From positions 1 through 55,195 of the forward strand of contig NZ_JAQMSD010000060.1 of NCBI RefSeq assembly GCF_028330525.1: a stretch of DNA of 55,195 bases. The letters run 5' to 3'. How positions within the stretch are numbered: the first letter of the stretch is position 1; every line of letters starts with the position of its first letter. The notes under the pieces were generated by a model that was not told the origin of the DNA, ran no database searches, and worked only from the letters and a program-made list of their open reading frames with translations. The translations under genes were made by a program, and so were the position numbers. Origin of the DNA: Spirulina sp. CS-785/01 (GTDB taxonomy: Bacteria; Cyanobacteriota; Cyanobacteriia; Cyanobacteriales; Spirulinaceae). Below, piece after piece: positions 16,956 to 25,415 of this stretch.

Positions 16956-19076
16956 TTACCCCTCTTTTTTCACCGAAGACTGAATCACCAAACTGGACAT
17001 TTTTGCCATAGGTAACGTAATCTTAACCGTTGTTCCCTCATTTTCCCCTTCACTAAACAGTGTAATTTCCCCCTCCATTAAATCCATTAACTGTCGAGAA
17101 ATTGCCAACCCTAGACCAATTCCCCCGGATTCTCGTGTCGTTGTTCCATCGACTAAAACAAACGGTTTAAATAATTTCTGCTGTTCCTTGGGATCAATAC
17201 CAATTCCAGTATCTTGAATCGTGATCACAGCTTGTTGACCACTGGCACTAGAAGGGAGTTCCGGATTTTCTGGGTCAGGAATAATCACATATTCCGCATA
17301 GGTGCGAATGTAGATCGACCCTGCTTTAGTGAATTTTACGGCATTATCCAAGATATACAGAAACACCTGCCGTAAGCGACTGGGATCAGCATGAACCACT
17401 AACTCCTCCTCCCACTCCTGACAGTCCAATTCAAGCCCTTTGGCCTCCATCTGGGGGTGGTACAGGGAAATGGCATCTTGTAACACCTTGGACAACTCCA
17501 CCGCTTCAATATGCACCGATAATTGTCCGGTTTCCATCTTAGAAATATCGGCAATTTCATCCATAATTCCTAACAAATGCACCGCCGACTGTTGCGCAGT
17601 CCCCAACCAATCTAATTCCTCCTCCTTGGAATCACATAAATCATCGGTGACAAACTCAAGGGAATTAATAATCCCATTTAACGGAGTGCGCAATTCATGG
17701 GACGTAATCCGCAGAAACTCAGTTTTGAGACGATTTGCCGTTTGAGCTTCTTGCCAAGCGGTTTCTAACTCTTTTGCCCAAGTCTTCAACCGTTCGATCA
17801 TATTATTATTCAACTCATTGGCAATCTCTAATTGTTGGTTCGCCACTTCGAGTTCCTCAGCCCGATGATTATTTAATTCATTGGCTTTTTCTAACTCCTC
17901 TGCCCGGTGACGCAACTGTTCGAGCATATTATTAAACGCGATTCCCAACTGGCGAAACTCATAAATGGTGAAGTCACTGGGAATGGAATCTTGGGAATGG
18001 AGATGGTCTTGAGTAAAGGCATAATCACGGATTTTCTCTAGGGGGAGTGCCATTTCCCGGGCCATGTAAAGGGTAGCGGCCACAGTAGCGATAATTAAGA
18101 CAAACGTTAGGGTAAGGAGAAAGGTCAGTAATATCCGACGAATTTCGTCTAAGGTGGCTAAAGCATTATCAAGACGGGTAATGGAAAGAATCGCCCATTG
18201 TTGACCCTGTTCTTGGGGGAGGGGACTGGGAATGGCGGAATATCCTGAGAGGAGTTCCACCCCATTTTTTTCAAAGGAAAAGAGATGGAGAAAATCCTGT
18301 CGTCCGGCCAAGGCATTACGGAGGATGCTTTGTAAGCGTTCTGCATCGTCTTCTTGGGCAATATTGCGACCCACTCGATCCGATAACGGATGGGCTAAAA
18401 TTGTGCCATCTTCGTTAATAATGACCGGATAGCCAGATAATGAACCGGGTTGCAGGGTTGTGGGTTCGATGACTTCGGTTTTGACGAATAAGAGATGGCT
18501 GAGTTGGTTATTGGCATTATAAACAGGGGTAGCCAGGAGGAGATGGAGTTGACTGGCCGGGGTGATACTGCTGGTTGCTTGTCCCCCCTCTTGTTCCGTG
18601 TTGGGTAAGATGACTTGGACTTGGACTTGGTTGGGGGTGAGGAATAAGGAGGTTTGTTCCTCGGACCAAAAGGTTGGATCAAATTGGCCGAGAGGTTGGG
18701 GTTGACAGGTGCTACTGGTAACGGTTTGGGTGTCGATCTCCACCAGTTGAAGACAGCGAATTTGGGTGGGGAGGGTTTGACGGAGATGTTCTAGGTAAAC
18801 GCGGTTATTGGGGGTGAGGTTTTCGCTGAGAAACGGATGTTCACTGGCGGCGACTAGGTTGTTTTTTAAGGATGCGATCGCGTCTTCAATTCGTTGGGCT
18901 TTCCGAGAGGCACTTTCGGTGAGATTTTGCCGGGCGGTTTCCAATAAAGCGGAACGGGCTTTACGATAGGTCACGACATAGGTTGCTGTCACCCCCACGA
19001 GAATAATGGGAACGCTGAGTAACAGTAAACGAGAAAGTAAAATTCGACGGAATGACCGCGAGACAGGCTTAGCCAT
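16956..19076 (-). CDS. Membrane sensor histidine kinase (CACHE-HAMP-HisKA-HATPase)
   Basis: 706 residues. TM1 (about 12-33), a large extracytoplasmic region of about 260 residues with double-CACHE character (the membrane-distal part plus 'GYPVIINEDGTILAHPLSDRVG'), TM2 (about 310-333), HAMP (335-390), a long coiled coil with internal repeats (HRAEELEKANELNN / HRAEELEVANQQLE), HisKA with His460 in 'RITSHELRTPLNGI', then HATPase with 'VFLYILDNAVKFTK', 'DTGIGIDPKEQ' and 'GGIGLGLAISRQLM'. Catalytically complete. No partner regulator is adjacent, so it is an orphan. CACHE domains usually bind small extracellular ligands; the ligand is unknown. Upstream is a 256-bp gap with no gene. Confidence 0.88.
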   Translation of the reverse strand: MAKPVSRSFRRILLSRLLLLSVPIILVGVTATYVVTYRKARSALLETARQNLTESASRKAQRIEDAIASLKNNLVAASEHPFLSENLTPNNRVYLEHLRQTLPTQIRCLQLVEIDTQTVTSSTCQPQPLGQFDPTFWSEEQTSLFLTPNQVQVQVILPNTEQEGGQATSSITPASQLHLLLATPVYNANNQLSHLLFVKTEVIEPTTLQPGSLSGYPVIINEDGTILAHPLSDRVGRNIAQEDDAERLQSILRNALAGRQDFLHLFSFEKNGVELLSGYSAIPSPLPQEQGQQWAILSITRLDNALATLDEIRRILLTFLLTLTFVLIIATVAATLYMAREMALPLEKIRDYAFTQDHLHSQDSIPSDFTIYEFRQLGIAFNNMLEQLRHRAEELEKANELNNHRAEELEVANQQLEIANELNNNMIERLKTWAKELETAWQEAQTANRLKTEFLRITSHELRTPLNGIINSLEFVTDDLCDSKEEELDWLGTAQQSAVHLLGIMDEIADISKMETGQLSVHIEAVELSKVLQDAISLYHPQMEAKGLELDCQEWEEELVVHADPSRLRQVFLYILDNAVKFTKAGSIYIRTYAEYVIIPDPENPELPSSASGQQAVITIQDTGIGIDPKEQQKLFKPFVLVDGTTTRESGGIGLGLAISRQLMDLMEGEITLFSEGENEGTTVKITLPMAKMSSLVIQSSVKKEG

Positions 19077-19332
19077 AAAAAACTACAGTTTTTACGCAAG
19101 AGAGAAGTGAACCGAAATGAGCAATAGTATTGAGTATCTTCGAGCTTGGGTTCGTCGTTATCTTTTCAGGGCAGGAGACCGTGATTCCGGTGAGCAACAT
19201 TAACCGATACCTATTCACAATGATAAAGGTCACACCCAAAGAATGTTTTAAAGAATTGATAGAGTTACAGCATTTTTTTGTGAAAACTGTGTGAAGGGAC
19301 TAAGCTAGGAGGATGAACTTACGGAATATCCA

Positions 19333-20025
19333 GTGAAGTGTCCCCAGACTACAGTGATTTTAGCGATGAGTGCGGATGGTAAAATTACAGACCATTTGCA
19401 TTCTCCGGCCCGGTTTGGTTCATCCCAAGACAAGGCCCATCTCGAACGGCAAATTGCCCAACAGGATGGGGTGTTATTTGGGGGGGGGACATTACGGGCT
19501 TATCATACCTCCCTTTCGGTTCGCACTCCTGCCCTGATCGAACAACGTCAAGCTGAGAATCGCCCCCCCCAACCCATTCAAATGGTTTGTTCTCGTCGGG
19601 CAGATTTTAACCCGGATTGGCGATTTTTCCAACAACCGTTTCCCCGTTGGTTACTCACTCCCCCCGAAAAGGCGCGATTCTGGCAGCAGTCTCCCCATTT
19701 TGAGCGAGTTTTAGCCATTGAGTCTTGGCATTGGCCAGCAATTCTCAGCCAGTTATATGATTTTGGCCTGCACAAGTTGGCCATTTTGGGGGGAGGGGAG
19801 TTAGTGGCCCAACTGTTAGAAGCGGGTTGTGTGGATGAATTGTGGTTAACGGTGTGTCCTCTGATCTTGGGGGGAAAAACTGCACCCACTCCTGTGGATG
19901 GGGAGGGATTTTTGGCGACTCATGCCCCCCAGTTAGAATTATTAACGGTGCAACAGGGGGGACAGGAGGTATTTTTGCATTTTCGGGCCAAAAAAAATCA
20001 CCCTGTCGGGAAACAGAGTGAGTGA
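19333..20025 (+). CDS. RibD C-terminal-type (DHFR-like) reductase
   Basis: 230 residues, GTG start at 19333 giving 'KCPQTTVILAMSADGKI'. This is the reductase domain of riboflavin synthesis (RibD C-terminal/DHFR fold) without a deaminase domain. It has the conserved N-terminal 'SADGKI' strand, the NADPH-binding 'DGVLFGGGTLRA', and 'LAILGGGELVAQLLEAGCVDELWLTVCPLILGG'. It likely reduces a pyrimidine ribosyl-phosphate with NADPH in flavin synthesis, though stand-alone members can have other substrates. In the same direction, 460 bases on, is pdxJ, also a cofactor gene, but a minus-strand ORF intervenes. Confidence 0.82.
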   Translation: MKCPQTTVILAMSADGKITDHLHSPARFGSSQDKAHLERQIAQQDGVLFGGGTLRAYHTSLSVRTPALIEQRQAENRPPQPIQMVCSRRADFNPDWRFFQQPFPRWLLTPPEKARFWQQSPHFERVLAIESWHWPAILSQLYDFGLHKLAILGGGELVAQLLEAGCVDELWLTVCPLILGGKTAPTPVDGEGFLATHAPQLELLTVQQGGQEVFLHFRAKKNHPVGKQSE

Positions 20026-20078
20026 GGGAGTGAACTGTATTGTAGAGAGTTCTTAACCCCTCTGTCGTGAGAGGAAAC

Positions 20079-20282
20079 TTAGGCGGTGGCGACTTGGATG
20101 CGGCCTCGTTTAACGGCGCGTAAGATGCGATTGACGGCGCGGCGATCGTCTTCTTCTAAGGTATCATCGAGGGCGGCGGCCATTAAACCGTAGCGATCGC
20201 TAAGGGTTAAAGCACCCGTTTCAGTGGCGGAGGCGAGGATTTCAGCGATTGCACCAGGAAGCAGTTGGATTGGGTTAAACAT
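20079..20282 (-). CDS. Small conserved-type cyanobacterial protein (67 aa)
   Basis: 67 residues, ATG at 20280-20282. The sequence (GAIAEILASATETGALTLSD, then LDDTLEEDDRRAVNRILRAV and KRGRIQVATA) is a compact helical protein with an acidic centre and basic end. I recognise the pattern as a small protein recurrent in cyanobacteria but know no function. It lies between two plus-strand cofactor genes, with its own 209-bp upstream gap. The amino-acid composition and periodicity are protein-like. Confidence 0.72.
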   Translation of the reverse strand: MFNPIQLLPGAIAEILASATETGALTLSDRYGLMAAALDDTLEEDDRRAVNRILRAVKRGRIQVATA

Positions 20283-20491
20283 GATGGTTTGGGGGTTGAA
20301 CTCTCTACAGTTTTAATAATCGCCTGTTTTACCTTGAAATAACGTGACAGACTCCCCAAGGGATTTGTGAACCTCGTCCAACAGCCAAGTGAGGGAAAAT
20401 ACCTAGGCGGCGTGATCGAAATCACAGGTTTTTAGAATGCACCGGGACGGGAGATAATTGACGGGATGATCGTTATAGGGAGAGTTCCAAG

Positions 20492-21214
20492 TTGCTTACG
20501 CTGGGTGTTAATATCGACCATACAGCCACCATTCGTCAGGCCCGACGCACTGTAGAACCTGATCCGGTTGCGGCTGCGGTTTTGGCTGAGTTAGGGGGGG
20601 CTGATGGCATTACGGTTCATTTACGGGAAGATCGGCGGCATATCCAAGATCGGGATGTGCAGGTGTTGCGAGAGACGGTCCGCACTCATTTGAATTTGGA
20701 GATGGCCCCGACGGAAGAAATGGTAGCGATCGCGCTAAACCTCAAACCCGATTATGTCACCCTCGTCCCAGAACGTCGAGAGGAAGTAACCACCGAAGGG
20801 GGGTTAAACTTGTTGGGGGATATGCCTCGCTATAGTCGCATTGTAGAGCAATTACAAGGTGCCAATATTCCGGTCAGTTGGTTTATTGATCCCGATGGAG
20901 AACAAATTGAAGCTGCCGCAGACACTCAGGCCCAATTCATCGAACTCCACACGGGAAAATATGCCGACGCAGAGGGCGAAACCCGTCGCTCTCAAGAATT
21001 AGAGGGATTAAAAAAAGGCTGCGCCAAGGCCATTTCTCTGGGGTTACGGGTGAATGCAGGCCATGGCCTCACCTACTGGAATGTATATCCTGTAGCTTGT
21101 ATTCCAGGGATGGAGGAGTTAAATATTGGTCACACGATTATTAGTCGTGCGGTTTTAGTGGGAATGGAACGGGCCGTGCGAGAAATGAAGTTGGCGATGC
21201 AGGGGAAGGTTTAG
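20492..21214 (+). CDS. pdxJ: Pyridoxine 5'-phosphate synthase
   Basis: 240 residues from TTG at 20492 ([18 protein letters not shown]), the normal start for the family. It condenses 3-amino-1-hydroxyacetone phosphate with deoxyxylulose phosphate to pyridoxine phosphate, the last ring-forming step of DXP-dependent vitamin B6 synthesis. Family signatures: '[19 protein letters not shown]', '[17 protein letters not shown]', '[10 protein letters not shown]', '[12 protein letters not shown]' and '[17 protein letters not shown]'. The coding strand changes from G-rich to C-rich at the HIP1 site at 20726. Confidence 0.95.
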   Translation: MLTLGVNIDHTATIRQARRTVEPDPVAAAVLAELGGADGITVHLREDRRHIQDRDVQVLRETVRTHLNLEMAPTEEMVAIALNLKPDYVTLVPERREEVTTEGGLNLLGDMPRYSRIVEQLQGANIPVSWFIDPDGEQIEAAADTQAQFIELHTGKYADAEGETRRSQELEGLKKGCAKAISLGLRVNAGHGLTYWNVYPVACIPGMEELNIGHTIISRAVLVGMERAVREMKLAMQGKV

Positions 21215-21256
21215 CAAGTTAAGGTGAGATTGAAGGGAGATGGGGGAGTTGATTGT

Positions 21257-21315
21257 AGGTTGGGTGAAGCATAGCGTAACCCAACATCCCCTAACAATTA
21301 ACAATTAACAATTGA
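21257..21315. repeat. Dispersed repeats after pdxJ
   Basis: GGTTGGGTGAAGCATAGCG followed by TAACCCAAC forms an imperfect palindrome (about 21257-21287), a common cyanobacterial repeat type. It is followed by tandem AACAATT heptamers (21293-21314). Confidence 0.55.
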
Positions 21316-21349
21316 GGGTTAAGCGACAGCGCAACCCAACACCCCCACG

Positions 21350-21858
21350 TGAAAAAAATTTTGGTTTTATTTCGTTCCACTTTGATTGGCTTAACCCCGA
21401 AAATATTAAACATTGTCAACAGAAAACCAAAGCATCTATTGAGTATCACAGTAAAATTGGTCAAGCCATTTTAGAGCAAGAACCTTGGGATTTCTTCCTC
21501 ATTGCCTTTAGTGAAATTCATTTTGCTAATCACTGGTTTTGGCATTTGAGCGATCGCACTCACCCCCTCTATCCCTACCTCGGAAATGACGCAGAAGACC
21601 CCCTCCTTGACGTTTATCAGTCCGCAGACCGAGCCATTGGAACTTTAGTCGAAAAAGCTCCTAAAGATGCCAATAGTCCAGTGTTTAGGAGGAGAAATTC
21701 AAGAAGTACGAGACTGGATAGAAGAGTTACAACAGGAGAAAAACTGGTTAAAACACGAGTTAAATGCTTCAGTAACTTATGCTCAAAACCTAGAAATAGA
21801 GTTAGCGAGTAAAACCTTTGAACTAAACGAGATTAAAAATAGTCAATTTTGGAAATAA
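21350..21858 (+). pseudogene. Decayed phosphodiesterase (alkaline-phosphatase fold) fragment joined to a coiled-coil tail
   Basis: Frame 1 (to about 21690) reads like the middle of a type-I phosphodiesterase/AP-superfamily protein: 'WDFFLIAFSEIHFANHWFWHL' (metal-ligand His region) and 'DPLLDVYQSADRAIGTLVEKA'. It has neither the N-terminal nucleophile nor the C-terminal metal sites. From about 21676 a different frame gives 'DWIEELQQEKNWLKHELNAS', then 'FELNEIKNSQFWK' and a stop at 21858, a coiled-coil tail of the kind seen between modules of cyanobacterial glycosyl- or methyltransferases. So two truncated pieces in different frames lie end to end, which implies deletion or recombination. Confidence 0.6.
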
Positions 21859-22047
21859 TTTAAACTTTATTATAAAATTCTCAAATCAATCTCAAACTAA
21901 AAACTTCCATGAAAATTGAATTGATATTTTTCATTTATTTATCTAAACTGTAATTAAAAATAGGAGACTTTGAAGAAAAGTTAGAGAAGATTCTAGCACT
22001 GTCTGTGGTGGAGAATGAGAATAGGAGAAAAAGCACGCGATCGCATT

Positions 22048-22248
22048 TTATCCCTTTGTAGCCCCAAAAACATCCTCCAGCAACGACTCAACCACATCCA
22101 ACACCTCCTCGACCACCCCAAACCACATCACCTTTTCCCCTCCCTCAACTATCCCCCACACGGACACATCAACCTTCCTTCCGTCACGTCCTTCACCGAA
22201 AACAACCCACTCCTTTCCGTAAGCATGGAAAGGGATTAGAGTAGGATA
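22048..22248 (-). pseudogene. Short protein-like remnant, no valid start
   Basis: The minus-strand frame open from 22248 to a TAA at 22048-22050 reads protein-like: 'YPTLIPFHAYGKEWVVFG', 'VDVSVWGIVEGGEKVMWF' and 'VVEEVLDVVESLLEDVFG'. It has no ATG. The same frame upstream reads MLYCFWVKA, stop, PF, stop, as if two stop codons now interrupt a once continuous N-terminus. The first usable codon would be an internal GTG. I do not recognise the family. Confidence 0.4.
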
Positions 22249-22360
22249 TCAAAAGGGTTATGCTTTCACCCAAAAACAATATAGCATCAAAACCCAACCT
22301 CTTGTAGAGTTCTATGAAATAGAAAAAACCATACTATGAATAAGCAGGCTTGAGAGGTTT

Positions 22361-22379
22361 GGGTGGGCAATGCCCACCC
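22361..22379. repeat. GGGTGGGCAATGCCCACCC palindrome
   Basis: A perfect 19-bp palindrome around one central base, the same core that occurs twice at 35648-35711. It is a dispersed repeat, and could also terminate the minus-strand gene that ends at 22499. Confidence 0.7.
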
Positions 22380-22448
22380 AGCCCTGTCAAGGTGAGAAAT
22401 TGTAGAACGAGACACCGTTGTTTCAGACACTTGTGAGAGACATTTTCT

Positions 22449-22476
22449 CCCCCTCTCCCAAGGTTGGGAGAGGGGG
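22449..22476. repeat. 13-bp perfect inverted repeat
   Basis: CCCCCTCTCCCAA (22449-22461) and TTGGGAGAGGGGG (22464-22476) are separated by GG. It lies 22 bases past the end of the UPF0182 gene on minus. A very stable stem without a T-run: a REP-like element that may stabilise or terminate the transcript. Confidence 0.7.
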
Positions 22477-22498
22477 TTGGGGGGTGAGGGTCTCACCT

Positions 22499-25234
22499 CT
22501 ATTCCGTTTCTCCGTTCAACCGTAAGAGAATATCTTCGAGTTGGTCGGTCAATTCCCCATACTGGGACCAATTGCCATTTTGTAAGGCTTCTTGGGCTTG
22601 TTGATAGGTGTCTAAAGCCGATTGAATCAGGGTATTATTGGGACTCGGTGTGGTTTCTCTCGGTTGGGTGTCTTCTGTCGTCTCCTGAGTCGTTGAACCT
22701 TCCCCGAAAATGGTCGCTAAGGCTTGATCTAAGGTTTCTCTCATCACCACTTGTTCATCATAGGCCACGATGACCCGTCGTAGTTCTGGGAGTTCCCCTT
22801 GTTCGGCCCGGAGATAAACGGGTTCAACGTATAAAAGGGACGTATTAATGGGAATTACTAATAAATCTCCCCGAATGACTCTTGAACCCTCCTGACTCCA
22901 TAGGGTTAATTGTTGGGAAATGGTGGGGTTTTGGTCGATGCGGGCCTCAATTTGTTTGGGTCCATAGACCAGTTGTTGTTTCGGGAATTCATAGAGTAAG
23001 GAGGTCCCGTAATGTTCCCCATCCGATCGCGCGGCCATCCAAGCCACCATATTATCCTTGTTTACAGGCGTAAAGGGCAAAATCAACATAAATTCCTCGG
23101 ACTCGGCCTGGGGAAGCTGCATGATGATGTAATAGGGTTCGACTTGTTCTTCATTCCCTTCGTAGAGTTGGGTGGGGAGTTTCCAGAGGTCTTCTTGATT
23201 GTAAAAGACTTCTGGGTTATCCATGTGATAGGACAGGTACATTTGCGCTTGGACCATAAAGAAGTCTTGGGGATAGCGAAAATGCGCTTTTACTTCGTCG
23301 GGAATGGTTTCCCCTGGGGAGAATAAGTCGGGGAAAATCCGTTGATAGGTCTGTAATACGGGATCATCGGGATCAACTACTAAAAACTGCATAGTCCCAT
23401 CGTAAGCATCAATGAGGACTTTTACGGAGTTGCGGATGTAGTTGATGTTTTGGCTAAAGGGTTCGGAATAGGGATAGCGATCGCTGCTAGTATAAGCATC
23501 AACAATCCAATGTAACCGCCCATTAATTAGGGTAATATAGGGGTCTTGGTCTAAGCGGAGGAAGGGGGCGACTCGACGAATGCGATCGCGGATTTGACGA
23601 TGGTAGAGGATTTTCGAGTCTGGGGTGAAATAGTTGGAAATGAGGATTTTCAAGTTACTCAGATCGTAAGCATACAGCAAACGATGGAAGAAAGTGGGCA
23701 TCGGAACACCCCCTACGCCATCATAGCGGTTGTTGGCGTTGTCATCCCCCTGGGGAAAGTCAAATTCATTGGTACTCATCCCCGTAAAAACATAGTGATT
23801 GGTGTCTTCTCCGTAATAAATGCGCGGTTGATCAATCTGTAAATCAACGGTGGATTTGGGGGGAATATCTTGAATCATTAATTCCGGTAAACCTTGGGAG
23901 GTGACGCGGTTAACCGGACTCATAACCAGACCATACCCGTGGGTATATTTTAACCGTTGGTTGACCCAATTTTGCGCCCGTTCTGGTACTTGATCATAGG
24001 CTAATTCTCGCGGAGAGAGCATCACTTGGCGATAATTCCCGTCGATGATGTAGCGGTCAATATCGACATCATTAAAACGGTAATAGAGACGAATTTCTTG
24101 CAGTTGTCGATAGGTACTCAACAGGGGACGATAATCCCATAAACGGATATTTTGTAGAGTGGTTTTATGCTTCTCGAAGACATCTGAGGTAAGATTTGGT
24201 TTGACGGGATAGGGTTTATTTTCGATGTCATCCAGTTGATAGGCTTGTCGCGTTAATTTAAGATTATTCTCAATATAGGGTTTCTCTTTAACTAATTCAT
24301 TTGGACTAACCACTAATTGCTGTTCTAGGGAGGGGATTAACCCTTGAAAAATTAAGGCAATAATTAAATAAAATCCCAGACCATAGAGGGGGACTTTTAA
24401 GCTACTCTGACGACCAGAAAAAGCAATTAATCCCGTCAAAACCACACTTAATACCGCCATTAAAATGAGCGAAAATTGGCGGGTGTGAACGTCGGTATAA
24501 CCTGCCCCAAAAACTACTCCTTCTACAGAGTACAAAAGCTCATAGCGTTGTAACCAAAACCCCACTCCCACTAATAAGGCCATGGCTGCGAATAAATAAC
24601 TAATATGCCCTTTCGCTGGCCGAATTAAGGCATATTGCCAACCCCGATTCCAATCAATATAGCCTTTTAATCCATAAATGGGTAAAATAACAATTAATCC
24701 AGCTACACAAAGACCTAATAACCAATTACGAACACCGTTATAAAAGGGGACTTGAAAGAGATAAAAGCCAATATCTTGTTGATAAATGGGATCAATTTCA
24801 CCAAATTCCGCCCCATTCCACCATCTTAACACCAGTTCCCAGGCTTCTGTGGTGGAACTAGCAGCCACAAAAGCAAGGAAAATTGTGGCCGCAATAGCTA
24901 AAAATTTAACTAGCGTTTTAATGGGAATTGTGGTATCTTGTTTACTTAATTGTACAGAGCGAAAGGGACTATAGCGGGTGAGACTCATGGCCAAGCTATA
25001 ATTGCCCCAAACAAACAGGCCAAAGACAACAAATGTACCAATCCAAGACAGCGATCGCCCGATTAATAATGTCCAGAATACTCCCGAAAACTCAACCGAA
25101 TCAAACCACCACATTTCTGTAATGGTATGCACTAAAGGAGTTAATGCGACTAATAAAATAATCGCAAAAACTAAACTATAAAGAAAAACTTTAGGTTGTA
25201 TTCCTTTTTGGGAAGAAAATGGCGAATTACTCAT
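22499..25234 (-). CDS. UPF0182 (COG1615) large membrane protein
   Basis: 911 residues. Seven hydrophobic helices sit in the first 305 residues (about 14-36, 48-75, 107-130, 173-192, 207-227, 256-276 and 282-304). A 550-residue soluble region follows, presumably outside the cytoplasm, with family-typical stretches such as 'VMSPVNRVTSQGLPELMIQD' and 'RIYYGEDTNHYVFTGM', then an acidic linker and a short C-terminal helix (SALDTYQQAQEALQNGNWSQ). This N-membrane/C-soluble plan and the length are those of UPF0182, found in cyanobacteria and actinobacteria; no activity is established. It is a single gene with repeats on both sides. The stop is embedded next to a REP-like palindrome. Confidence 0.9.
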   Translation of the reverse strand: MSNSPFSSQKGIQPKVFLYSLVFAIILLVALTPLVHTITEMWWFDSVEFSGVFWTLLIGRSLSWIGTFVVFGLFVWGNYSLAMSLTRYSPFRSVQLSKQDTTIPIKTLVKFLAIAATIFLAFVAASSTTEAWELVLRWWNGAEFGEIDPIYQQDIGFYLFQVPFYNGVRNWLLGLCVAGLIVILPIYGLKGYIDWNRGWQYALIRPAKGHISYLFAAMALLVGVGFWLQRYELLYSVEGVVFGAGYTDVHTRQFSLILMAVLSVVLTGLIAFSGRQSSLKVPLYGLGFYLIIALIFQGLIPSLEQQLVVSPNELVKEKPYIENNLKLTRQAYQLDDIENKPYPVKPNLTSDVFEKHKTTLQNIRLWDYRPLLSTYRQLQEIRLYYRFNDVDIDRYIIDGNYRQVMLSPRELAYDQVPERAQNWVNQRLKYTHGYGLVMSPVNRVTSQGLPELMIQDIPPKSTVDLQIDQPRIYYGEDTNHYVFTGMSTNEFDFPQGDDNANNRYDGVGGVPMPTFFHRLLYAYDLSNLKILISNYFTPDSKILYHRQIRDRIRRVAPFLRLDQDPYITLINGRLHWIVDAYTSSDRYPYSEPFSQNINYIRNSVKVLIDAYDGTMQFLVVDPDDPVLQTYQRIFPDLFSPGETIPDEVKAHFRYPQDFFMVQAQMYLSYHMDNPEVFYNQEDLWKLPTQLYEGNEEQVEPYYIIMQLPQAESEEFMLILPFTPVNKDNMVAWMAARSDGEHYGTSLLYEFPKQQLVYGPKQIEARIDQNPTISQQLTLWSQEGSRVIRGDLLVIPINTSLLYVEPVYLRAEQGELPELRRVIVAYDEQVVMRETLDQALATIFGEGSTTQETTEDTQPRETTPSPNNTLIQSALDTYQQAQEALQNGNWSQYGELTDQLEDILLRLNGETE

Positions 25235-25346
25235 TATTTGGTAAGAGATTATAGGTCATGGGTAATTGGTGATGGAGAAAAAAAGGAAAAAGCCGTTAGA
25301 ATTGAGTTAAAACTCTCTATTTTCTTTTCTACCTTCTATCTTCTCC

Positions 25347-25415
25347 TAATTGTTGATTGCTGATTGTTAATTGCTAATTGTTAATTGCTAATTGTTAATT
25401 GTTAATTGCTAATTG
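25347..25415. repeat. Short tandem heptamer repeat (AATTGYT)
   Basis: About ten tandem heptamers of the type TAATTGTTAATTGC. The tract runs into the last codons and stop (25409-25411) of the GAF kinase-like gene, so that gene's C-terminus (LDN-stop) lies inside the repeat. It resembles cyanobacterial STRR sequences. Confidence 0.75.

Larger units (their letters stand above)
21859..22498. other. Gene-poor region with gene remnants and repeats
   Basis: No intact gene in 640 bp. It holds a probable minus-strand remnant (22048-22248), a plus-strand frame 22223-22339 reading YEIEKTIL at its end, a palindrome GGGTGGGCAATGCCCACCC at 22361-22379, and a perfect 13-bp inverted repeat at 22449-22476. 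Right of the HIP1 site at 22037 the plus strand is exceptionally C-rich. Confidence 0.6.

Noticed and set aside
22015-22239. 74-codon plus-strand frame
   Set aside because: His/Pro-rich translation produced by the C-rich tract right of a HIP1 site; the opposite strand reads more like protein.
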